From an uncultured bacterium (GTDB lineage Bacteria; Bacillota_I; Bacilli_A; RF39; UBA660): a stretch of 64,000 nucleotides of DNA. The stretch is from contig CAMVPB010000002.1 of NCBI GenBank assembly GCA_947169285.1, positions 1-64,000 on the forward strand, given 5' to 3'. Shown here one piece after another: positions 1 to 9,534 of the stretch. The stretch's first letter is position 1. Every line of letters begins with the position of its first letter. The translations under genes and the position numbers were made by a program. The notes under the pieces were generated by a model that saw nothing but the letters and a program-made list of their open reading frames with translations, was not told where the DNA came from and searched no databases.

Positions 1-2
1 TA

Positions 3-203
3 CAAACTAATATTGATGGTGTTGGAATTTATATATGGGAATATGGAACAGATTCCGAAACAAAGAATACACAACATACAATTATTTCAGCAAATTTCTT
101 AGATAGATTAGAAGATAATAAAAGCATAGCTGATTGGATGATTGATTCAGTAAATGGAAATGTAAAAAGTTATGGCCTAGATTTGTTAGATAAAAAGTAT
201 TAG
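3..203 (+). CDS. C-terminal fragment of an unknown protein (5' end outside window)
   Basis: Open frame 3 from window edge: QTNIDGVGIYIWEYGTDSETKNTQ...LLDKKY*, stop TAG 201-203. Confidence 0.6.
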   Translation, partial: QTNIDGVGIYIWEYGTDSETKNTQHTIISANFLDRLEDNKSIADWMIDSVNGNVKSYGLDLLDKKY

Positions 204-427
204 CAGTATATTATAAAATAATCGCAATATTAAGATATTACGAGCAAAAATAAAGTGATATTTTTGATAAAATCTATTATAGAAAGTATATAATTAAGTA
301 AGAAAGGATAATGGGAGGTATTATAAATCAAAGTTTTACTTAATCCAAAGTTAATTATTTTATCGCCTTCTTTTGAAATTTGCTCTACAAGCTGCAATTA
401 AAGCAAAGAAGAATTAATATAAAGAAT

Positions 428-456
428 AAAAGACTAGAAAAATCTAGTCTTTTTTG
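428..456 (+). terminator. Rho-independent terminator
   Basis: AAAAGACTAG-AAAAAT-CTAGTCTTTTTT. Confidence 0.7.
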
Positions 457-494
457 ATATAATAATTCACAATTAATTTGAAAGGGCAAGTCAT

Positions 495-1070
495 ATGAAT
501 TTATATCAAATAGATAATAAAATTAAAAGATGTATTTTGTGCGATTACATGGTTGAAAAATTTGAAAATGATACAACAGTTTCTATTGGAAACAAATCTG
601 AGATAGTTATAATAGGGGAAGCACCTGCAAATAATGGTTGGAGAAAAAGTGGTATTGCGTGGCATGATGAAAATCATAATTTAATACCATCAGGAATAGT
701 TTTGAAAAAATTATTAAAAATAATTGATTATACATTAGAAGATACGTGTTTTTTAGAAGCAATTAAGTGTTACCCAAAGGATAGAAAATATTTAAAAGAA
801 TGTAGTGACAATTGTAGAAAATATTTGTTAGAGCAATTACTTATTATAAATCCTAAAATAATACTAACATTAGGAGATATAGCAACAAAATCATTATTAA
901 ATATTAAGTATTCAAAATTTGGAGCTGTTGCTGGACATTGTTTTAATTTTAATGGATATGAGGTTATACCGATATATCACCCTAGTCCAATTTCACCATT
1001 AAGTTATAATGGGAATGTTGATATATTTGAAAAAGTTATTAAAGAAAAATTAAAAATCTTAAAAAAGTAA
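495..1070 (+). CDS. Uracil-DNA glycosylase family protein
   Basis: GEAPA... and HPSP motifs, N-terminal CxxC; UDG superfamily layout. Confidence 0.75.
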   Translation: MNLYQIDNKIKRCILCDYMVEKFENDTTVSIGNKSEIVIIGEAPANNGWRKSGIAWHDENHNLIPSGIVLKKLLKIIDYTLEDTCFLEAIKCYPKDRKYLKECSDNCRKYLLEQLLIINPKIILTLGDIATKSLLNIKYSKFGAVAGHCFNFNGYEVIPIYHPSPISPLSYNGNVDIFEKVIKEKLKILKK

Positions 1071-1407
1071 GTTTCTTTATTCTAGATTGTATTGAATTTT
1101 ATGTACTGATGATCACTATTATAAAAATAAAGCACTAATACAAATTAGTGTTTTATTATGCAATTTTAAAAAGCTACAGATTTTAATGTTATGTTTTTAT
1201 TTACATGTATAATTGTGTAAATAAAATGAATAAAATTTGTAAATTCTTAATATTACGTATAATATATATCAAACAAATATATAATATTTAATGTGATAGT
1301 GAGTAATTAAATAATTATTTGAGATCACTCACAAATTAGATTTTAAATTTGTGTAAACGATTTGGGATTTTACTGATAAGCTAAAGATTAATTTTGTTTT
1401 CATTTTA

Positions 1408-1437
1408 TTGACAAAATCAAATTATAGTGTTAAAATA
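1408..1437 (+). promoter_or_regulatory. Sigma-A type promoter of surface protein gene
   Basis: TTGACA-17 nt-TAAAAT upstream of 1479. Confidence 0.5.
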
Positions 1438-1478
1438 CCGACTCGTATTTGAGGCAATTGTCTCTCAGGGAGGATTTT

Positions 1479-3563
1479 ATGAAAAAAATATTTAGTAAAT
1501 TATTTTTAATTTGTTTATTTGCGTTTATATTTTTAAATAATATAGATGCAGAAGAAATTAATTTTGGTGATGCGGATACTACACAAAGTATTGAGCACAC
1601 TGTTGAAAAAGAGGAAGAAAAAGATATTTCTAATGATATTGTTGATCCAATAATTGAAGAAGTATTTGATATTATTCCAAATGAAAATAATATAAATGAA
1701 AAACCAGAAACTGAAAGTGAAGAATTATCAACAGAAGTTTTAGTAAAAGCTGCTAAACCATCATATGAATTAACTATTAATTATATTGATACTAGACTTG
1801 AAAATATGGACATATACACAAAAACATATACTAAAAATTCAAGTACTTCATCTATTAAAATGAATGGTTATTTAGGATTAAGTACAACAACAGCAAATTT
1901 TATTGATGAAAAAGATTCTGAAGGAAACCCAACATATTATACATATGTTTTTGAAGGGTGGTTTACTGAAGATGGAAGAAAACTTAATTATACTGATTAT
2001 ACAGATGCTGATGGAGTAAATATTAAAATATATAACAAAACTCAACATAGTACTATTTCATTTGTATTTCCAACATTAGAAGCTAATAAGGAAATTAACT
2101 TATATGCTAGATGGACTAAATATTATAGACCATTAGTAACAGTTCATATATATGATACAAAACGTTTTCGTGAAAATAATGAAGTTTATACAAATTCTAC
2201 AAGATTAAGCTTAAGTTCAACTGCTAGTGTAGCATATATGATAAAATTAGATCAATTATTTGATAACAATGATTCAATATATACAGCATTTAGTTATGAC
2301 GGTAAATATGATAAGAATAAAATGGCTGTTTCTGTTGGTAATAATAGTCCAGTTTATTTTAAATTTGTAAAATGGGCAGATGAAAAAGGTGCAAATTTAG
2401 CAGATAATTATATTGATCCAAGCATGACATATGAAGAAGATTATAAAAATGTTCTTAGTAGTGTTGAAGTGTTTGATAAAAAAGTAGGAAATTATCTAAG
2501 AAAACAAATGTTAACTATTACAGCTAAAAGTGCAAAAGATGCTAATATTGAAAAAGATATAAATATAAATATATATGTTGAATGGGAAGGACATACTTCA
2601 GCTATTCTTTCAAATGAATATATTGATGAAGTTTCAACTGGTACTGGAAGTTGGTCTACTGAAAGTGGTGGATTAATTGACTATAGTCATGAATTCTCAG
2701 ATCCATCAATCAAAACTCCAACTCCTCATTATAAATTTTTATACTGGCAATACGTTGAATCTAATCCAATAGATGACCAAATTGATCCAACTAAAGAATA
2801 TAAAGATGGAGATGTATTTACATATGACTTATTTAATAAACCAGAAAATTGGAGAGGAAAAGCAACTGCTTATGCTTGGTGGAAACCAGATGTAACTTTA
2901 AATTTATATAATGGTGATCAATTATTAGGAACTGCGTCATCTTTTGAAAATGTAAGTATTAGTGACATACTAACTTCAAATTTAGAAAAATCTGGTTATA
3001 AATTTGTAGGATGGACTGATGAAGAAGGAAATATTGTATCAGATACTACATTTAGTGCAAATGAAAAAGGAACAAATCCAGAACCTAAAACTATAAATTT
3101 ATATGCTAAATGGCAAAAATTAATTAGCATCAGTATTACTAAAGAATGGGATGATCAAGATAATGAAGATGAAGTTCGTCCTACTAGTGTAACAGTATAT
3201 TTATATGCTAATGGAGAAAAGATTCAAGATGTTGAAATTACTGAAGCAGATGGTTGGAGTGTAACGGTATATAATTTACTTCCTGATAAAATTTATTCAG
3301 TTGTTGAAGGTAAAGTAGAATATTATGATTCAAGTGTAACAGGTGACCAGAAAAATGGATTTATAGTTAAAAACTATCATGAAGTTGGTGGAAAAGGTGA
3401 AGGAGAAGATCCTGATGAACCTACCGTTGAACCTGTAAACAATGATGTATCAGATAACCCTAAAACTGGAGATAACATAATTTTGAGTGTTAGTATGTTA
3501 TTTATAAGTTTATTAGGATTACTTACTACAGTTTATTTTAAAAAATATAGTTTTAATAAATAA
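1479..3563 (+). CDS. Sortase-anchored surface protein with InlB/Listeria-Bacteroides-type repeats and a Cna-B-like domain
   Basis: Signal peptide; repeats with ...F.GW......Y.A.W; C-terminal SDNPKTGDN + TM + basic tail; start moved from 1449 to ATG 1479 behind GGGAGG. Confidence 0.8.
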   Translation: MKKIFSKLFLICLFAFIFLNNIDAEEINFGDADTTQSIEHTVEKEEEKDISNDIVDPIIEEVFDIIPNENNINEKPETESEELSTEVLVKAAKPSYELTINYIDTRLENMDIYTKTYTKNSSTSSIKMNGYLGLSTTTANFIDEKDSEGNPTYYTYVFEGWFTEDGRKLNYTDYTDADGVNIKIYNKTQHSTISFVFPTLEANKEINLYARWTKYYRPLVTVHIYDTKRFRENNEVYTNSTRLSLSSTASVAYMIKLDQLFDNNDSIYTAFSYDGKYDKNKMAVSVGNNSPVYFKFVKWADEKGANLADNYIDPSMTYEEDYKNVLSSVEVFDKKVGNYLRKQMLTITAKSAKDANIEKDININIYVEWEGHTSAILSNEYIDEVSTGTGSWSTESGGLIDYSHEFSDPSIKTPTPHYKFLYWQYVESNPIDDQIDPTKEYKDGDVFTYDLFNKPENWRGKATAYAWWKPDVTLNLYNGDQLLGTASSFENVSISDILTSNLEKSGYKFVGWTDEEGNIVSDTTFSANEKGTNPEPKTINLYAKWQKLISISITKEWDDQDNEDEVRPTSVTVYLYANGEKIQDVEITEADGWSVTVYNLLPDKIYSVVEGKVEYYDSSVTGDQKNGFIVKNYHEVGGKGEGEDPDEPTVEPVNNDVSDNPKTGDNIILSVSMLFISLLGLLTTVYFKKYSFNK

Positions 3564-3567
3564 TATT

Positions 3568-3594
3568 GACTAGCTTAGTCTAGTCTTTTTTTGA
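3568..3594 (+). terminator. Rho-independent terminator
   Basis: GACTAG-cttagt-CTAGTC-TTTTTTT. Confidence 0.65.
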
Positions 3595-3639
3595 TTAAAT
3601 AAAAATGATATAATGATATTAATAGTTGGAGGATTATAT

Positions 3640-4113
3640 ATGAATGAATTTATGAAAGTTGCCAAAGAATTATCGGAAGAAAATCTTAGAACAAATAATG
3701 GTGGGCCTTTTGGAGCAGTAGTAGTTAAAGATAATAAAATAATTGGTAAAGGTTCAAATTCAGTACTTATTAATAATGATCCAACTGCTCATGCTGAAAT
3801 AATGGCAATTAGAGATGCTTGTAAGAATATAAATTCATATGATTTAAGTGAATGTGAATTATATACATCTTGCTATCCTTGTCCAATGTGTTTATCAGCA
3901 ATTATTTGGTCAAATATAAAAAAAGTATATTACGGAAATACAAAAGAAGATGCAGCATCAATTGGCTTTAGAGATGACTTTATGTATGACTATATAAAAA
4001 ATTCTTTAGATAACAAAAATAACCAAGTATTAGATTTAAAATGTATGGATAGAGAAGAAACAATAAAAGCATTTGAAAAGTTTATTAATAAAGATGATAA
4101 GACAATATATTAA
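3640..4113 (+). CDS. Nucleoside/guanine deaminase (CDA superfamily)
   Basis: HAEIMAI ... PCPMC zinc motifs; GGAGG before ATG 3640. Confidence 0.85.
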   Translation: MNEFMKVAKELSEENLRTNNGGPFGAVVVKDNKIIGKGSNSVLINNDPTAHAEIMAIRDACKNINSYDLSECELYTSCYPCPMCLSAIIWSNIKKVYYGNTKEDAASIGFRDDFMYDYIKNSLDNKNNQVLDLKCMDREETIKAFEKFINKDDKTIY

Positions 4114-4123
4114 TGGAGTATAA

Positions 4124-4378
4124 ATGAATAAAGAAGAAAAAGAAGAATTATTAAGATATTTTAAATTATCTGATTATAGAGAAGGTGATTATTTTCTTCA
4201 AGAAGAATATGAAGAACTAGAAGATATAATAAAAAGAAATTCTATAGCTAAAGAGTTAGAAGATGCAAGATATAAATACATTTTAGGAATAATTAGTGAA
4301 AAAGAATACAATGAATTATATGATAAGTATTTAAACTTAACATTGGATGATACAAAAGAAAAGACTAGATTAATCTAG
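4124..4378 (+). CDS. Small hypothetical protein
   Basis: 84 aa ORF with RBS, ends in terminator. Confidence 0.6.
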   Translation: MNKEEKEELLRYFKLSDYREGDYFLQEEYEELEDIIKRNSIAKELEDARYKYILGIISEKEYNELYDKYLNLTLDDTKEKTRLI

Positions 4379-4390
4379 TCTTTTTATTTT
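4359..4390. terminator. Bidirectional terminator
   Basis: AAAAGACTAGATTAATCTAGTCTTTTTATTTT between convergent genes. Confidence 0.7.
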
Positions 4391-5151
4391 AATTCTCTTT
4401 TAATAAGTTTAGCGTGTAAAACAAGTCTTTCAGAATTACTATAACATGTTGATAAAGTTAGTATTTTATCATCTTTAGAAATAGAAGTATTAAAGTTGTA
4501 ATAACTTCTTTTAGATATCATATTTATAAAACTTTCAAACTCATTATTGCTAAAAGTGGTTTTAATATAATCGCTTGTTGTTTTTATATGATATACACTA
4601 AATACTTGCCATAAAGTATTTTCATTTTCTGTTGATAATTTAATAATATGGTTATTAGAATTTTTTAACCAATTATTTTTTAATATATTTCTTAATGATC
4701 CAAACATAGTTTTATTACGCATACTATGTGCATATAAAACATTATTTTTATCATTTAATAAATTATTTTTATAATCTAAAAATACCCATCCGGCACTGTT
4801 ATATGACTTATCAAAAGAATGTCTTAAATAAAAACTATTATCTTTTCCTTGAACAAATGGATAATTAATATTTGTTCCATTAACTTTAATCCAACCTTTT
4901 ACATCAGGATTAATAGATTTTAATTTATTAAAATCAGTACTTATTAAATTTAAATTAGAATCATTATTTGATTCAATTTGTTGTATGCTACTATTTTCTT
5001 CTATTTCAATAACTTCAACATTTTCTTCTATTTTTTTTAATTGATTTCTTGTATTTTTCTCATCTATTTTATACATAATAAGAGAGTAAGCAGAGTAAAT
5101 AAGTCCAGCAGCAAATATTATAATAAGTATATTTAATATTTTCTTTTTCAT
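4384..5151 (-). CDS. Class B sortase
   Basis: N-terminal TM, VKGWIKVNGTNINYPFVQGKDNSFYLRHSF, catalytic TLSTC and distal Arg. Confidence 0.88.
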   Translation of the reverse strand: MKKKILNILIIIFAAGLIYSAYSLIMYKIDEKNTRNQLKKIEENVEVIEIEENSSIQQIESNNDSNLNLISTDFNKLKSINPDVKGWIKVNGTNINYPFVQGKDNSFYLRHSFDKSYNSAGWVFLDYKNNLLNDKNNVLYAHSMRNKTMFGSLRNILKNNWLKNSNNHIIKLSTENENTLWQVFSVYHIKTTSDYIKTTFSNNEFESFINMISKRSYYNFNTSISKDDKILTLSTCYSNSERLVLHAKLIKRELK

Positions 5152-5299
5152 TAATTCATCACCAAGACAATTATATCAAATAATAATTTAAATAAAAAAT
5201 ATTTTATTATGTATTAAGGATAAAAATGAAAAATAAGTTGACAAATTATCTTAATAATTGTATTATAAATGGCAAATTCATTGAGAGGGGGAATTAATA

Positions 5300-7264
5300 A
5301 TGAACAAAGGAATTAAGATTTTAATGTTATGTTTATTAAGCACATTATGTTTTGTAACTAATGTTAATGCAGAAGAACTTGTTTATGGTGAAGATATTCC
5401 TGTTGGTAGCGAAGGTGAGTACCAATATGCTGAAGATGAAACTATTACAGATGCTTACACTGATTTAACTAGTGAAGAAGCAAACGAATTAAAAGTTTCA
5501 TTAGAATCATCTGGTTATACTACTGTTATCATTAAGAGTTATATGAAAAAAACTGGTGAAATTAAAGATACTGTTGAAAAACATTTTAACACTTATGATG
5601 AAGCACTTGAATATATTGAATCTTTAAAGAATAGTGGACTTCAAGTAGAGAATATTAATTTTGTTTATGATACTGAAAGTGTATCATTAAATGAAACTTA
5701 TTCTACATTAGAAGAAGCACAAGCCGCATTACAAGAATTCATTGATACATATGAAAATGCTAGTGGTAATTTAACTCCTAATGATCCAAGTAATAATGAT
5801 ACAGTAATTGGAACTACAGAAGGTACAACAGCTTATGAAACATATGAAGAAGCTAATACAGCATTAGAATCATTCTTAAGTCAAAATGAGACAGATGAAT
5901 TTTATTTTGTTGGTGAAGTAGTTGGTCCAAAAGGAACTGGCGAATACACAACAAGTGTAATAAGCGAATCATTTAATTCAGAACAAGAAGCTTTAGATTA
6001 TCTATCTAATCTTGAAGCACAAGGCTATGAAATTATAGATTCATTATTTACAAATGATACAGACGAAGCAGAAAGATTTTTAAATGAAAGGTGCGAAACA
6101 GAAGCAGAAGCTAAAGCTGCAATTGAAGCATTTAAAAATCAATATCACAATGTTTCAACAAATGTTGAAAAAGTACATGATGAGAGTGAGGATACAACTG
6201 AGCCATTTAATCAAAACTTTAACTCAGAAAGTGAGGCAAATGATTATTTAAATAGTCAATTAGGTTTAAATAATGAAGATACTGTTGTAACAGGTGAAGT
6301 TACTTCATCATCAACAGCTGGTGAAACTTCAAATATTGAAGAAGTTTACGAAACAGAAAACGCTGCACAAGCAAGATTGACTGAAATAACTAATCAATAT
6401 GATGTTGTTGAATCTTCAAATATTGAAGAAGTACAAGCTGGTACTGTATATGAAGCACAATTAGTAACTCAAAATCAAAATGAGTATGTAGTGACAGATT
6501 CATTATTTGTTATTAATAGACATGGACATAATATATATGTTTGGACTTTGAATCAACTTACTGCTGAAGAAATAGCTGAATTTAAAAGAACTTACAAAGA
6601 AATGAATAATCCAACTCCAATTGACAGTTCAATGCCAAATGTTGATAATGGTACATTTATTCATGGACTTGATAGTGAATTTTTATCAGGAAATAATAAG
6701 CTATTTACGATTGAACAAAAAGAAGATGGAACATGGGTTGCTATAATGGATTCAGGTTCAACTTCACATGTTATTTATGGAGCATTTATTCCAATTAATG
6801 AATATCATTTAACTGCAAACGTTCACAATAATATTTATACATGGACTGCTGCTGGTAATATCTTAACTAAAGGTTATGATTATGTTGTAACTGGGTCTGG
6901 TTATGAAACTGTAACATTGGAAAGTGGTGTATTAACTGGTAATAAGAAAATTGAAAACCAAGGTTATTACTATAATGTAACTCAAAAAGCAAAATCTTAT
7001 ACAGTTAATGCAACTGGTACTAAAACATTAGAAAGTGGAACGCTAACAGCTGATACAACTGAAGAAGAGATGACAGAATTCTATTCATTAGATTTAATAA
7101 GACAAAAATATGAATTTATTGGTGGTATGGGTGAAGGTGAGGATCCTGAAGAACCTACTGACAATCCTAAAACTGCTGATAATAGTATTTATGCTTTAAT
7201 AATTGGTTTCATTTCTTTAATTGGTTTAGTTATAACTAGTTCATTAAAGAAAGCTATTGAATAA
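5300..7264 (+). CDS. Sortase-anchored surface protein with repeated ~60-90 aa modules
   Basis: Signal peptide; about seven 'F/Y.T..EA...L..' repeats; C-term GEGEDPEEPTDNPKTADN + TM + KK tail. Confidence 0.75.
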   Translation: MNKGIKILMLCLLSTLCFVTNVNAEELVYGEDIPVGSEGEYQYAEDETITDAYTDLTSEEANELKVSLESSGYTTVIIKSYMKKTGEIKDTVEKHFNTYDEALEYIESLKNSGLQVENINFVYDTESVSLNETYSTLEEAQAALQEFIDTYENASGNLTPNDPSNNDTVIGTTEGTTAYETYEEANTALESFLSQNETDEFYFVGEVVGPKGTGEYTTSVISESFNSEQEALDYLSNLEAQGYEIIDSLFTNDTDEAERFLNERCETEAEAKAAIEAFKNQYHNVSTNVEKVHDESEDTTEPFNQNFNSESEANDYLNSQLGLNNEDTVVTGEVTSSSTAGETSNIEEVYETENAAQARLTEITNQYDVVESSNIEEVQAGTVYEAQLVTQNQNEYVVTDSLFVINRHGHNIYVWTLNQLTAEEIAEFKRTYKEMNNPTPIDSSMPNVDNGTFIHGLDSEFLSGNNKLFTIEQKEDGTWVAIMDSGSTSHVIYGAFIPINEYHLTANVHNNIYTWTAAGNILTKGYDYVVTGSGYETVTLESGVLTGNKKIENQGYYYNVTQKAKSYTVNATGTKTLESGTLTADTTEEEMTEFYSLDLIRQKYEFIGGMGEGEDPEEPTDNPKTADNSIYALIIGFISLIGLVITSSLKKAIE

Positions 7265-7271
7265 CAATATT

Positions 7272-7309
7272 GTTAAAAAACTCTAATTACTGCTTAGAGT
7301 TTTTTATTT
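7272..7309 (+). terminator. Rho-independent terminator
   Basis: AAAAAACTCTAA...TTAGAGTTTTTT. Confidence 0.65.
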
Positions 7310-7366
7310 TGTGTAATAAAAAAAATAGTGCATAATATAATTAAATAGAAATAGGGAGGGTAATAA

Positions 7367-7861
7367 GTGATTAATAAACAAAGTTTGTGGTTTTTAACAT
7401 TACTTACTCTAGTATTAGTTTTAGGAGTATATTATGTTACTATGCCAAGTGAATTATTAAAATCAAAAAATGTATTAGAATCTGTTAGTAAAGAAATAGA
7501 AGTAAATGTTACTGAAAGTGATAAGCTTGTTGCTTTGAGAGTTGAAAGAGATGAAAAATTAGAAACAACTATGAAAGAATTACAAACTGTGCTTACATCC
7601 GCTTCAACATCAGCAGAAGAAAAAAACTCTGCATTTGAAGAATTAAAACTTTTAAATTTAACTAAAGGAAAAGAAGAAGAGTTAGAGAATAAATTGTTAG
7701 ATGAATATAAAATCAAATCTTTTGTTGAAGTTAGTGGTGATCAAATAAAAGTAGTAGTAAATTCTAGTGAGCATAATCCAACTCTTGCTAATAACATAAT
7801 GAGAACCATTCAAAAAGAATATGATAAAAAAATGTATATAACAGTTAAATTTGAAAGTTAG
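7367..7861 (+). CDS. SpoIIIAH-like protein
   Basis: INKQSLWFLTLLTLVLVLGVYYV N-terminus and SpoIIIAH-like length and layout. Confidence 0.78.
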   Translation: MINKQSLWFLTLLTLVLVLGVYYVTMPSELLKSKNVLESVSKEIEVNVTESDKLVALRVERDEKLETTMKELQTVLTSASTSAEEKNSAFEELKLLNLTKGKEEELENKLLDEYKIKSFVEVSGDQIKVVVNSSEHNPTLANNIMRTIQKEYDKKMYITVKFES

Positions 7862-7943
7862 TGGGTATTAGTTATCACTTATAACTTGTTTCCTCATAAA
7901 ATATCATAGAGAAAAAATATCAATGATATGTGAGGGAGTGAAG

Positions 7944-8156
7944 ATGAATAAAAGTATACTTACAAAAAGAGAAAAAGAAGTTTTTAATTTATTAGTCCAA
8001 AACAAATCTACTAAAGAAATAGCAGATGAATTATTTATAAGTGAAAAAACAGTTAGAAATCATATATCCAATTCTATGCAAAAACTTGGATGTAAAGGTA
8101 GAGCAGGAGCAGTAATTGAATTATTAAAATTAGGAGAAATTAAAATAGAAAAATGA
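7944..8156 (+). CDS. gerE: GerE-like LuxR-type HTH regulator
   Basis: LTKREKEVFNLLVQNKSTKEIADELFISEKTVRNHISNSMQKLGCKGRAGAVIELLKLG; ATG 7944 behind GAGGGAG. Confidence 0.75.
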   Translation: MNKSILTKREKEVFNLLVQNKSTKEIADELFISEKTVRNHISNSMQKLGCKGRAGAVIELLKLGEIKIEK

Positions 8157-8206
8157 CTTTTGTCATTTTTTTAAATGCAAGTTAATATAATTTTTTGAGG
8201 TGTTAT

Positions 8207-9151
8207 ATGATTAAACAAATGGCATATAGAAAATTAGCAATAACAACACTAGCTTTATTAATAGTTGGATTATTTTATCTATTTCCAAATAATAAGCAAA
8301 TAAAATATAAAGAAATAGTAAAATATTATGATGAAAATAATTTAAAAAGTGTTTATTTAATGGATAAATATAATTATGTTTCTAAATTAAAAGTTCCTAT
8401 ATATGAAACTGATATAATAGAAATGATAAAAGAAAAATTAAATTATTTAATAATAAATAATGATAATAAAATTCCTAATGGATTTAGAGGTTTAATACCA
8501 AGTAATACAAAAATATTAGATCTGAAATTAGACAATGATACATTAACAATTAATTTTTCAAAAGAAATACTAAATGTTAATAAATCCGATGAAGAGCATA
8601 TGATAGAAGCTATTGTTTTTACATTAACTGAATTTGATAAAATAAATAAAGTTAGAATAAATGTAGAAGGTAAAACATTAACTGAACTTCCTATAAGCAA
8701 AAAGAAATTACCAGAATTATTAGATAGATCTTTTGGAATAAATAAAATTTATGATTTTAAATCTCTAAACAATTTAACTCAAACTATAGTTTATTATATT
8801 AATAAAATAGATGATGAAACTTATTATACACCAGTAACTAAAATAAATAATGATGATAGAGATAAAGTAACTCTTGTTATAGAAGAGTTAAAAAGTAATA
8901 TAATTTATCAAACAAATTTAAGCAGTTATTTATCAGCATCTGCTTCTTTAAATAAATATGAAATAGAAGGAGATAAAATAATATTATTATTTAATGATAA
9001 GATATTTGATAGTAATAGTAAGAATATATTAGAAGAAGTAGAGTATACTATAAGTATGTCCTTAATGGATAACTTAGGTGTAAAAGAAGTAGTTTTTAGA
9101 GTAAATGATGAAAAAAATGACATAAGTGTCATAAAAACTCTTGAAAATTAA
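8207..9151 (+). CDS. GerM-like spore germination/sporulation protein (two GerMN-type domains)
   Basis: N-terminal TM; two repeated LxLxNDTLTINFSKEIL-type segments. Confidence 0.65.
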   Translation: MIKQMAYRKLAITTLALLIVGLFYLFPNNKQIKYKEIVKYYDENNLKSVYLMDKYNYVSKLKVPIYETDIIEMIKEKLNYLIINNDNKIPNGFRGLIPSNTKILDLKLDNDTLTINFSKEILNVNKSDEEHMIEAIVFTLTEFDKINKVRINVEGKTLTELPISKKKLPELLDRSFGINKIYDFKSLNNLTQTIVYYINKIDDETYYTPVTKINNDDRDKVTLVIEELKSNIIYQTNLSSYLSASASLNKYEIEGDKIILLFNDKIFDSNSKNILEEVEYTISMSLMDNLGVKEVVFRVNDEKNDISVIKTLEN

Positions 9152-9190
9152 CAAAAAATATTATATAATCACTATTGTTATTCAGAAGTT

Positions 9191-9271
<81 letters not shown>

Positions 9272-9272
<1 letters not shown>

Positions 9273-9300
9273 TGATAATTAAAGTGTTGAACACTTTAAT
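9272..9300 (+). promoter_or_regulatory. Predicted promoter of antisense RNA
   Basis: TTGATA (9272-9277) -17 nt- TTTAAT (9295-9300); overlaps 23-bp palindrome 9278-9300. Confidence 0.45.
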
Positions 9301-9333
9301 ATAAAAAGGACACACCTTAAAGAGTAGGTGTGC
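9301..9333 (-). terminator. Terminator of toxin mRNA
   Basis: Minus strand GCACACCTactctttaAGGTGTGTCCTTTTT. Confidence 0.6.
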
Positions 9334-9386
9334 TCCTCAGTTGTGAATTGCACACTATCCTCTTATCAAGGATAGTGTGCTTTTTA
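9307..9386 (+). ncRNA. Predicted antitoxin antisense RNA (~80 nt)
   Basis: Two hairpins, the second (11-bp stem GCACACTATCC/GGATAGTGTGC, 9350-9380) followed by TTTTTATTT; antisense to 3' UTR of the 9384-9464 peptide mRNA. Confidence 0.55.
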
Positions 9387-9464
9387 TTTGAACAATAATA
9401 CTATAAATATTAAAGCAAACAAGAGGATAATTATGAAATAATAGGATTTCTCTCTTTTACTCAC
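9384..9464 (-). CDS. Putative type I toxin peptide, 26 aa: MSKREKSYYFIIILLFALIFIVLLFK
   Basis: GTG start 8 nt after AAGGAGG; basic N-term, single hydrophobic helix, terminal Lys; absent from ORF track. Confidence 0.6.
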   Translation of the reverse strand: MSKREKSYYFIIILLFALIFIVLLFK

Positions 9465-9473
9465 GCATATCAC

Positions 9474-9500
9474 CTCCTTCATTTTTATAGAATGAAGAAG
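9474..9500 (-). promoter_or_regulatory. SD-sequestering hairpin in toxin 5' UTR
   Basis: Minus strand CTTCTTCATT-ctataaa-AATGAAGGAG, 10 pairs (one G-U), buries most of the SD. Confidence 0.6.
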
Positions 9501-9534
9501 CACACACTAACCTCTATTAAGGTGTGTCTAAGTG

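Noticed and set aside
310-420. Possible short peptide ...KVLLNPKLIILSPSFEICSTSCN after GGGAGG
   Set aside because: No usable start codon in that frame; a stop lies directly upstream and the ATG frame ends after 10 codons.
7432-7716. Minus-strand ORFs antisense to coding genes (also 8443-8700, 8926-9132, 30867-31250 and similar)
   Set aside because: Low-complexity antisense translations of AT-rich genes, no RBS or protein-like features.
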